A stretch of DNA of 64,000 nt, taken from positions 10,044,001 to 10,108,000 of the forward strand of contig JBANAY010000003.1 of NCBI GenBank assembly GCA_037952775.1, read 5' to 3'. Below the pieces are notes generated by a model. It saw nothing but the letters and a program-made list of their open reading frames with translations. It ran no database searches and had not been told where the DNA came from. The translations under genes and the position numbers were made by a program. Origin of the DNA: Clonostachys chloroleuca (taxonomy: Eukaryota; Ascomycota; Sordariomycetes; Hypocreales; Bionectriaceae). Within the stretch, counting starts at the first letter, position 1, and the number at the start of each line of letters is the position of its first letter. Shown in pieces: positions 55,298 to 64,000 of this stretch.

Positions 55298-57124
55298 ATG
55301 GAGATTCCTGCCGAGATTGAACTGCCACCCAAACCGCCTGTAGTACCGCCCAAGACACTACGGGACAGATTCACACACCGGCTTCCGACATATACTGGAC
55401 CCTACAATGTTGGTTACATGGACATTGAAGTCCCGGCCCGGGATCCCCGGCCTGTCTCTGAGCTGAAACGGCACGGAAAGCCTGTTATTCGTCTGGACAC
55501 CGTCTTGATGGGCATCTACTATCCTTCTGAGCTGCGGAAGGACCTTAAGACGCCAGATGGTCGAAATACCCTCCATCGAGTGAATTGGATGCCCCGGCCA
55601 CGGATCGCTACGGCCAAGGGGTATGCCAAATGGATGAATTTGCCTTGGCTCCCAGTAGCTGGTTATCTTGCCTCTACTTCTCTCTTCACCAAACTGCCCG
55701 CGTTTCGAAATGCCAAGGTTGCAGACTATTGGCCCGACCACAAGAGGAGCGGCGAAGACTCCAAGCAGGGAGAAGATCCAAAAGACACCGACAAGCCAAA
55801 CACCGACATGCCAGACAACAACAAGCCCACATTTCCCGTAATCATTTTCTCCCATGGGCTGGGAGGCTCAAGATTATGTTATAGTTCGATATGCGGAGAG
55901 CTTGCTAGTTTGGGTTTTGTGGTTGTAGCTGTGGAACACAGAGATGGAAGTGGCGCGCGCACGTATGTCAGCTTGCCGGGCGATATCGAGGCCAACGAGA
56001 TAGAATCCTCGACAGCCGTTCTTTACAACCACAGCGACGACACGTCTCCGGGTGGAGAGCGCAAGCATGTTCGGAGGCGAAGGAAAAAGGAGTTGAACCC
56101 ATATTATGTTGTCGACTACATCTTGCCCAAAGACAATGCTCAAGACACAGCACCTCACAACCCCCGAGGGGTAGACCGGAAGCTGCGATCAGCTCAGATC
56201 CAACTCCGCCTTGAGGAGATCAAGGAGGCGTTCCATGTTCTTGGGATGATAAATGGAGGGCAAGGAGACGCAGTCGCTGCCATGAACCTTCGAAAAAAGG
56301 GAAATATCGGATCGAGCTCGATAGGACTGACTGGAGTTCAATGGGACACCTGGAAAGACCGGATGTTCCTCGAGAATGTCACAGTCATGGGCCATTCCTT
56401 TGGGGGCGCAACAACTGTTCAAGTACTTCGGGATGACTCACTGTCATGGGTTGGTCAAGGCATAGTCCTTGACATTTGGGGCCAAGGGACCCCGCCGGGA
56501 GGAGAAACGCCGCATAATACAGTCAAAAAGCCTCTGCTCTCCATTTCATCTGAAGCATTCATGCATTGGAAAGCGAACTTTCAGCGAGTTGTGGACATCT
56601 GTAATGAAACTCGTGGATCCGGGGCGCTTTGCTGGATGATGACCATTGTTGGCTCAACGCATCTGACAATGTCTGATTTTGCTATCCTCTACCCTCACTG
56701 GATGTCCCTTTTCACAAAGACAATGGTTAACCCGATCCGAGCTCTGTTTCTTTGTGTCTCGCCATCACTTGAATTTCTCAAAATCGTGCTTCCCTCCGAG
56801 CAGACAGAGCATACCGCCTGGCCTAATGATGAGAAGCTCCTCATCTCGGAAGACCCTCCATCGGAACCAGAAGAGGTCTTGCTGCCAGATCATGCCCCTG
56901 AACACAAGTGGGTAGCTATAAGGCTGCGAATTCAGAATGAGTTTTGGGTGAGGCTCCGGGCATGGTGTCGAGTTCTCAAACGCAGGATACTCCGTCAGGC
57001 TTCGGATGAAGCTGAATTCATTAAAGGTCTCCAAGACCTAAGCGCGCACACGGAAGAGATGTGGACTCATATTTGTCCTAGCCCGGGGGATGTCGAGCGA
57101 TATTCGGGGCGAGTAAAGTCTTAA
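55298..57124 (+). CDS. PAF-acetylhydrolase-like phospholipase/lipase
   Basis: Single-exon 608-residue alpha/beta hydrolase of the platelet-activating-factor acetylhydrolase (isoform II) family, which removes short sn-2 acyl groups from phospholipids; the fungal substrate is unknown. The N-terminus MEIPAEIELPPKPPVVPPKT lacks a signal peptide, so it is probably intracellular. Key parts: GPYNVGYMDIEVPARDPRPV, MGIYYPSE, WMPRPRIATAKGYAKWMNLP, FPVIIFSHGLGGSRLCYSSI (oxyanion region), VVAVEHRDGSGART, the nucleophile motif GHSFGG near residue 366 (VTVMGHSFGGATT), LDIWGQGTP with a candidate acid, and a candidate His in GSTHLTMSDF. ATG 55298 is chosen; the reading frame upstream offers no other ATG. The long C-terminal extension (after about 500) has no motif I recognise. 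Confidence 0.93.
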   Translation: MEIPAEIELPPKPPVVPPKTLRDRFTHRLPTYTGPYNVGYMDIEVPARDPRPVSELKRHGKPVIRLDTVLMGIYYPSELRKDLKTPDGRNTLHRVNWMPRPRIATAKGYAKWMNLPWLPVAGYLASTSLFTKLPAFRNAKVADYWPDHKRSGEDSKQGEDPKDTDKPNTDMPDNNKPTFPVIIFSHGLGGSRLCYSSICGELASLGFVVVAVEHRDGSGARTYVSLPGDIEANEIESSTAVLYNHSDDTSPGGERKHVRRRRKKELNPYYVVDYILPKDNAQDTAPHNPRGVDRKLRSAQIQLRLEEIKEAFHVLGMINGGQGDAVAAMNLRKKGNIGSSSIGLTGVQWDTWKDRMFLENVTVMGHSFGGATTVQVLRDDSLSWVGQGIVLDIWGQGTPPGGETPHNTVKKPLLSISSEAFMHWKANFQRVVDICNETRGSGALCWMMTIVGSTHLTMSDFAILYPHWMSLFTKTMVNPIRALFLCVSPSLEFLKIVLPSEQTEHTAWPNDEKLLISEDPPSEPEEVLLPDHAPEHKWVAIRLRIQNEFWVRLRAWCRVLKRRILRQASDEAEFIKGLQDLSAHTEEMWTHICPSPGDVERYSGRVKS

Positions 57125-57384
57125 GTTTTGGCTGTTATTTCTCAATTCTAGCATGTTCATTTCCAAACAATAGCGATAGTTTTTAGATAAGATACCAATT
57201 TTGTAAAGAGTTCTGTATAATGGTAAAGACCTAGATCAATGGACCTTGCGGTCTCAATATATCTTAGCAAATCTTCTCCAGCTCATCTCATCACAAGTGC
57301 GGACTGGCTAAAAATAGTGATAAATAATGCCAAACATCAGGTACCTACTGTTTCCATGACTTCTACGCCGGCCGGTGTTACCGC
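57125..57384. other. 3' flank of the lipase gene
   Basis: AT-rich; no gene seen. Confidence 0.4.
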
Positions 57385-58045
57385 TCAAAGAAATCGAGCA
57401 AATTCAGCACGAAGTTTTGTTAGCTGGGCATCAGTCTTTTTTCTAACATACTGGTGAATGACGGAAAATGAACCTCTAATCAAGATATTTCTTTGCTCAC
57501 GCTGTCTCTTATCTTCGTTTGCTCTTTTGATCAGTGGAAAGAACACAGCCCCTTCCCAACGTATCGAAGAATGCTCCAATGTCGCTTGTGCAGAGAGTCG
57601 GGAGCCTCTACTAGACAAGTCCTGGTATCTGTATCGGCCATTCTCTGGATATTCCCCTTCATAACACCGTTAAGAGGTCCATTCAGTAGCATGGGAAGCT
57701 CTTGCAACAAGAGGCTTTCCCTTGAGAATAGTATGACCACCAATGTTCCGTCCTTTGCCATCCACCGAGCAAGTGCCACTGATAAATTCACAAAAGGATC
57801 CGGCTGTCAGTTTCCTCTCCAATTGACCCCATTGTTTGAAGCCTAGCTCCAGAACTAGATAAGGCACTTAGTTGGCTTGATTCCTGCCTGTATCGCAGTG
57901 AGTGTATCCTTCCACATCCTAGCAAGATGTGTACCATCACGGCCAAGATCCCTTAGAGCATCTTTCATCTCTGTGACTGCAATGCCAAGCCGTGTCAGCC
58001 TCTGCCCGGGGAATCCATCACTAAATTTTGGGTAGCAAGCCAAAA
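57385..58045 (-). pseudogene. Possible gene relic, minus strand
   Basis: Three minus-strand stretches look like protein but do not join: 58043-57860 (MACYPKFSDGFPGQRLTRLG, MKDALRDLGRDGTHLARMWK), 57800-57531 (PDPFVNLSVALARWMAKDGT, LVVILFSRESLLLQELPMLL, KRHWSILRYVGKGLCSF) and 57560-57385 in another frame (FFPLIKRANEDKRQREQRNI). Between the first two a GTGCCT...GACAG intron would put the frames out of phase. I do not recognise the family. It could equally be a live gene with unusual introns. Confidence 0.3.
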
Positions 58046-61000
58046 GGTGGCTTCAGTGGCCGAGGAGATCGTCTCTTGGATCTTCACGAGGCCAGAACTA
58101 TGTTTCCAAAAGCGGCTCCCAGAACGAGAAAGGCGCCCGTCACCCAGTCGTCTTTTCACCTTATTTGCCTAGTCGGGTATCTGGTTCGTTTGTCTGAGGG
58201 TTGAGGGCTCAAAGCCGAGGACTCCAAGCTGAATGCTAGCGTAGCAAGTGCGTAAAATGAAGACACGCAAACCCACGGTGGAAACATATGGTCTTGTTCA
58301 AGTAGGAGGTTACTAATGTGATGTTGGTCTTCTGCAGTATGTATATCGAGATGATGCGCACCAACAAGACCAGGCTCTACCTCACCGTGACTCTCTGCGT
58401 CTGTGTCGCGATGTGTATGTGTAGTGGCATGGTTATTTTTACCTTTTCCCATCGTGATTTGAGTTACGCAATGAATATTTAGACCGTAAAAATTCCACGC
58501 ATAATGCGGCCATTTTCATCATCAGTTGTGATAGTTCGCCGGTGTAGATGCATATCAGCGCTTGCAAAGGGTCTAGGGTAAGCATCCATAATGAAGCTTG
58601 GTGGGATGTCCTCGCTTCATAACTTCGTGCTTTAGGGTTGATGATTTGAATAGGGTATATTTCTATCGTGAGGACAACAATATAGCCTATATATTTTTGC
58701 CCTAGTCGGGTCGGCAATGAAGAGTTAGACCCAAGGAAACCGCTGAACGAAGTTCGTTACCCTGCAAACCCGGTTGCTTGAGCAGGCCATGGATTGTCTG
58801 CATCATTACATTTTGTCGAAATGCGCATGTTGTTCATGAAAAGCTCGTGGGCAACCTTATAAACTATCATATTCTGCTAAGACTGGATGGTAGAGATCTT
58901 GTGATCCTGACCAGACCTTAAACCTGTACAGGTTGGGCACACCTCGACCAAAACCTTGATACTTTTCTCCATGAGATCTTTGGTAAAACGTGATCAATAT
59001 CACCTTTTTTATGGATAAATTAAATAAGCTGCCGTATCTATGCCTCTAAGATGCTTGGTGGAGTTACTAAACAGTGTCTACGCTGAGCTCTCCGCTCTAA
59101 GCCCTATGACTTTTTGAGTCTTCCGAAAGGCTACTGTCCTAATGAATAACGGAAAGGTTTGGCAAACTGTCAATTTAGGTGGGATTTTTAAGCGCGGCGG
59201 AGTATCTGCTGGCTCCTACTACGAGGTCCATGGCCAACTGACCAACTCGAGCAAAAGGGGTTCAAGAGTCAACAGAACGAGAATCAGGAGACGAATATCG
59301 ACAAGAGATATGAAATGAGAGCTGTCAGTTATGTGGGGATGGCGTATTGAGCTCTTTCACAAGTTACCGAGCGAGGCTGGAAGATTGGTGGCTTTAATCA
59401 GCCACAGAATACCAGTTCTTGGGTCTCGGCGCACCCTAGACTTCTACCGTTGTTAGGGGGCTACACACTTTTACCTGGCTCATGACAGGACTGGAATGCT
59501 GGGGAGAGTTTCTGCTTTGCGTGCGAGACGCTTGTTCGATTGGAGCTTCGCCTTGTGGAGTTCCATCTGGGCAGCTCGGAACAGCTACCGTCAATTGGAC
59601 GAGTTAGACGATGGGTTTTGGTGGTAGTCACCATCTCCTTTCCAGCCGAGGAGAAGTAGACGGAATTCTCCATGCCAGGTAGATTCTTGACTGAGCTTTG
59701 AAATTTGAATGTTTCAGAGAAGCCTGCAGCTGTCGAGATAGTCCACTTTGGAGCGTACGCTATGGGTAATATCCTCACTGGGAGGCACCTTTGTGCGACG
59801 CTCGGAAACATGTTGGCGCAGGGCTTCAGGGCAGAGGACGGAAGCGGCTCAAGATGATACAAGACCTCACTCATACATGTCTTATTTTAAATATAGGAAT
59901 GCAATAAGACCACAGCGTAGTACCAGCCATTTATTGTACTTAAAAACCCGCTATTGGGTCAACTCGATACTACCTAAATGTTAAATTAGGTACCTACCTA
60001 TATGGAGTTCTGTAATTAAATGGAGTAGTTGCATATTGCGCAACTTCTGGCGAGCTATGCATGTCTTGGCCTTGTGTTATAGATTCATAAATATATTACT
60101 CACCGGCCGCTGCACAGGCAGCAACTAGTTTTGGTCCAATTAAACTACCTTGCATCAGCCTGCATCAAGAGGGGTATGGGTTTGCTGCGGACGAGGTCCA
60201 ACCGCCCTGCTCAGCTGAGGATAGAGCCAGCTTCACCGTTTTGCTTTGGCTCACCCGGCAGCCCTCAATAGCCTGCCAATGGCGAACGGGAATGAGATCG
60301 TTTGGGAAAGAGACGGTCAGCGCTGGAAGAAGCAAAAAGGAGTCAATGGGGTTAGCTCTCCCGCATGTCTGAGACAAACGTAACGGGGACTGAGCGGGTT
60401 GCTTCAGCGTTGTTGGGGAGGGCAGAGGGAGATCAACATGGCAACACCCCCTTCAGGCCCCGGTCCAATCAGAAGTGCAATGCAGGAGGTTGTTGGGCAA
60501 GCTTTGTGGCACATTCCATAGAAATTTCGACTTGGCTGTCAGACATTGGCGGGGAGCCTGGGACGGGAGCCGAAGTTAGCTGCGAGGCTGAATGTCGTCA
60601 TGGCTGATGCCGGCGCAGCAACTACGGGCACCAGATCTGTTTCAGGGTTGTGCAAAGATGCTCTTCTGATCCCCGCCGCGGACGAATTCCATGCGAAGGT
60701 GATGCTTGCGAGCACCCTTGACATGCGTTCGAGAGAGAGCCGAAGGAACCTTTGCTGGGGCAGGGGCAGCGACGCGTGTTTGTAGGGATTGTCACGATCA
60801 GATCTATTCAGGCGACATGGGTGCGTGGCCTCCGCGGGGGCAAAACCGAGGATTTTGAAATGGCCTCGCAGCAGCTTACCTGAGCTTGGAGGTTGGTCAG
60901 CTTGGGCCAGGGCTGGAACTTCGGGGGAATTTTTTTCGTGTGTTCTAGCTTCTAGCCTCTGCGCTCACTCCCGAGGCTCCCCCACTCGGGCGAAATCCCA

Positions 61001-62995
61001 GCTTGGGATAGAGAGGAGGCCACCCAGGGTCCCTGCCGTAGATCGATAAGAGCTGAGCCATCTACCAAACAGAGAGGGTTGTGTAGTCAACCTCAGAAAG
61101 GGATATGCGTGTCAGAGGCCCCCCAAAGACTGGACCCAGAGACTGGGCTCGTATTCTGCCCAACGCATCTAGGGTGGTTAATTGGGCGGTGTGTCGATGC
61201 GGACAATGGCACAATGCGAACGGACTTGAGAAAACAGGGTTGGGCCCTCTCAGCTCCATGCATAACCTGGGTGGTTGTCATCCGATTGCCAGATACGAGC
61301 ATGCAGACGGCCTTGCATCATGTCATGTCACCCATTGAAACTGACGTACATGTTGGTGAAGCGACATGCACCGGCGCAACGGCAATGGCGTGTTTTCAGC
61401 CTGTGAGCATTGTATTCCATATCCAGGCCCTGTTCCGTGGGTCTGTCATTGTCATCTGGCCCAGCACAATGTGCACATCTTACATACATGCACGCATCCG
61501 CATACTGTATGTCGTGCTAGGCAAACCTAATAATGTGCCGCTGCCTGCCATGGCGAGCTGAGAAGCGTAGAGCAGCTGTGGCTTTGACGGGTGCCAGCGC
61601 ATCCAAGTTGTCAGACGCGGGCTCCCACTAGCCACGGCCTGCTGCAGACGTGCTGATCAATGTCGTGGGTTGGACATGAACATGCCGGACTGCTTCTGCC
61701 CCTGGGCTTGGGATCGACTAGCCTCGTGGCGTGCACCGATAGCTGGCCTGTTTGGGGTAGCTCTGTGCCTAGTTGGTCAAGAAGCAATTCGCATCAACGA
61801 GTCAGCGCCGTCCTCCTGACGTGATGTGATGTGGTGCAAGCGAGGAGTTCTGCTAGCAGCGGACTGGTTTCTGTGGTGCTGCACCATTGATCCGCCAAAA
61901 CGGGCCGCCAAGGCCTGGCATAGGGTGAATACGATGCACACCATGAGCCTTACACGGGGACTATGGCGGTAGAGTGTGGTGCTAGGCCGCCTAAGCGACA
62001 GCGATAGGGCCCTCTGGCTGTAGCAGCTAGTGCAGAGATCTCCTCCAAACCTCGTATTGGTAGCAGCTTGTGCAGCAACCCCCATCCTTGCCTGTGCAAC
62101 GAAATCGCATTTCTTCGTGCTAATGCCCTTGTTTTCGCTCCCTTTAATCTTATGCTTCTGTTTGCGATTGTTTTGCTCGTCGCGCTCGGCACCCGATACT
62201 TGTGCATCCCTCATTCTTTGAAACTCGCCGTCGTCTTTTTCTCCTTGTCAACCAACCGCCAAACCGACCTCACCCGGGGGGCCGTCATAACGGTTTTTGA
62301 TTGCCTCTTCAGCCACCTTGGCTGATCTCGGACTAGCGACGTCAGTCTGTTTGATTACCATACGGGAGCTAGTCGCTCGCTTTCCACTCCTCTGGGGCTG
62401 CGACACTGCTTCTGGGGATCTTTCAGCAGTCATTTTGCCCAAGACCGCCAATCACGCACGGCTAATTTTGGCCTCACCGGACGTCCCAAGCCCTTTCAGC
62501 CGGCAAATCCTGGTTGGCGGCTTGAGCTGGCTTGCAGAGCGCGCGCCTGCTTTATTGCTACTCCCTGGCTCGATCAGCACAGGCGCCACCGGAATTGCGT
62601 CTTGCTGGGCGCTTCCCTAGCCATCCGCGGCCTCAGCTTACAACATCAGTCCCATTCGGAACGCTCACAACGCTCGATCCCGTATTCCAGCTGTCTCAGC
62701 TTCAGGCCAGGGGATCCGGAGCGGGCCAAGCGTCCCGGCGAATAACCCCTGACCACCAGTGGGGAATTGGGCTAGACCTGAAGGCTGGAGCTCTGCGACT
62801 TCCACGCCCGACCGACCCGGAGGGGTAAAAGAATAGAAGAGGGTCTGGAAATCGGGATCCGCCTTCGCCTGAGACCCAGAGTGGCCGACAGCCCTTCAGA
62901 GCGGACGGGGTGCGAGGGCTAATACGACCACGACCATACTTCCGTTCTCGTATGCACTCTATGTGGGACATTGCTGCGTGGCAGCCCCATAGACC
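58046..62995. other. 5-kb gene-poor region
   Basis: Many short random frames on both strands (longest about 160 codons at 61079-61561), none with motifs I recognise. Contains TAGGTACCTACCTA near 59987. No transposase or reverse-transcriptase fragments seen. Confidence 0.45.
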
Positions 62996-64000
62996 ATGGC
63001 GACGACTACAGCTACTGCCACCGCCACTGCGACCACTACGACCACTACGATGACCACTATGACCACTACGACGACCACAATGCTAGCGACCAACAAGCGC
63101 CAGCAAAAGGAGCGCCGGCGGGATGCCCAGACCCGGCCAGCCCGCTCCAACAGCCTCCAGCGCATGCTCGAGCTGGAGAAGCAGTGTGTAGTAAGTGGGC
63201 TCTCGTTTTGCATTGTCTTTCCTTTACCCAATCCTTTCTTGTCTTGCCCTGCCCGTCCCGTTTGTTTTGTCTTGTTTTGCCTCTTCCTCAGCCCCGGCCC
63301 AACCCGCTTTGCCTGCCTGCAATTCATTACATTCTTTCCATCTATCGATCTGCGGTCATCACGCTTTCCATATCGGTACCCCCAGTCCCCGTCCATTCCC
63401 AGCAAAAACCCAAACACCCCCGTCCGGCCAAGCTTCCAGCCCAGAAAAGCCAAGCCTGGACGCCCAGGGCATCATGGCATCGATGCGTGCATCTGGCTGG
63501 TCGTTTCCAAAAGAATGGAGCATCTCGGTCAACACCGCCTTTCCCATCACGACATGATCATCCGATCCGCACACGCCCCCCTTCGCCATGCCATGTATGC
63601 TTGCCAATGCTTGACCTCGCCAACTGGCCTCACCATTTTCACCATTCCTCTCACTCCGTCCCGAAATGCTGACTCGTCTCCTTCTCTTCCAATTGCATAG
63701 CTAGAACGACGGCACGCTGTCCGTGCTTCGCCCACCTCTCCCAAGATGATGCAGCCCCCGTCAAGCACGTCGATGCTGCCTGCTCCTCGCCCAACAGCAA
63801 CCCACTCCCGCCAATACTCGGCGGAGCAGCGCAAGCACTTCCTTGAAGAATCCGTGTCTGGGCAGCTGAAAATGCAGCAATCGAGGCCAGCGCCTCTCAA
63901 AATTAGTACCCATGTCAAAGGCGCTACACCTCGCACTAACACCACTAGCACCACCGCCAGTACCGAATTTAAATCAGATCTACCGGCTCCATATAGTCTC
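62996..64000 (+). CDS. Unrecognised gene, 5' part only, truncated by the window end
   Basis: Exon 1 (62996-63190) starts MATTTATATATATTTTTTMT, a Thr/Ala run from ACN/GCN repeats, then NKRQQKERRRDAQTRPARSN and SLQRMLELEKQCV. A 510-nt intron (63191-63700, GTAAGT...GCATAG) joins in phase to exon 2, LERRHAVRASPTSPKMMQPP, which continues open as HSRQYSAEQRKHFLEESVSG and QLKMQQSRPAPLKISTHVKG to the last base. The composition (basic, then Ser/Pro-rich, disordered) suggests a regulatory or cytoskeletal protein, but I cannot name a family. The exon 2 reading frame is supported by its length and by fitting the consensus donor and acceptor. Confidence 0.6.

Noticed and set aside
59461..59874. 137-codon minus-strand frame
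   Set aside because: No motif, no splice context and no promoter-like leader; not supportable as a gene.

Overview
The window is nuclear DNA of a filamentous ascomycete (Pezizomycotina, most likely a Sordariomycete). The evidence is genes split by short introns (about 50-110 nt) with GTRNGT donors, CTAAC-type branch sites and CAG/TAG acceptors, long gene-free spacers, and a fungal gene set: Pal1, Cft1, Rtc1/Sea2, a Vps38/UVRAG-type protein, GH20 hexosaminidase, and unfused eS30. I see no tRNA, rRNA, CRISPR array or intact transposon. Names rest on protein motifs read by eye; no database search was possible.

Layout. 1-5.7 kb: an ERD2-type ER retention receptor running off the left edge (-), an MFS monocarboxylate-type transporter (+) whose frame is broken twice, and a secreted Gly/Ser-rich GPI-type surface protein (-). 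5.7-9.5 kb: no gene seen. 9.5-20 kb: an ANCHR/ZFYVE19-like zinc finger protein (+, one frame break), an LMBD1-like lysosomal/vacuolar membrane protein (-) head to head with cleavage and polyadenylation factor Cft1 (+, five exons), then Pal1 (-). 21.7-32 kb: a small single-exon protein of mainly bacterial type (+), the U6 snRNA phosphodiesterase Usb1 (+, one frame break), the Cdk subunit Cks1 (+) and Ero1 (+), which ends in RDEL. 32-44.4 kb: Rtc1/Sea2 (+), a Vps38/UVRAG-type protein (-), an 839-residue protein with Asn/Gly/Pro repeats and 33-residue repeats punctuated by dibasic sites (-), and a Nudix hydrolase (-). 46-57 kb: secreted beta-N-acetylhexosaminidase (-), a short-chain dehydrogenase (-), the exon-junction protein Y14/RBM8A (-), ribosomal protein eS30 (-, four tiny exons) and a PAF-acetylhydrolase-like lipase (+). 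57-63 kb is gene-poor with one possible gene relic. A 3'-truncated unrecognised gene (+) ends the window.

Most genes are housekeeping and do not form a biosynthetic or defence cluster. Two functional links stand out. The ERD2-type receptor and an Ero1 with a C-terminal RDEL are a receptor and a plausible ligand about 29 kb apart. Cft1, Usb1 and Y14 all act on RNA. The least explained gene is the repeat protein at 39445-42019, whose dibasic-punctuated units recall Kex2-processed peptide precursors although no signal peptide is visible. Four single-base frame breaks in three otherwise well-conserved genes all have the same sign, which points first to assembly error.
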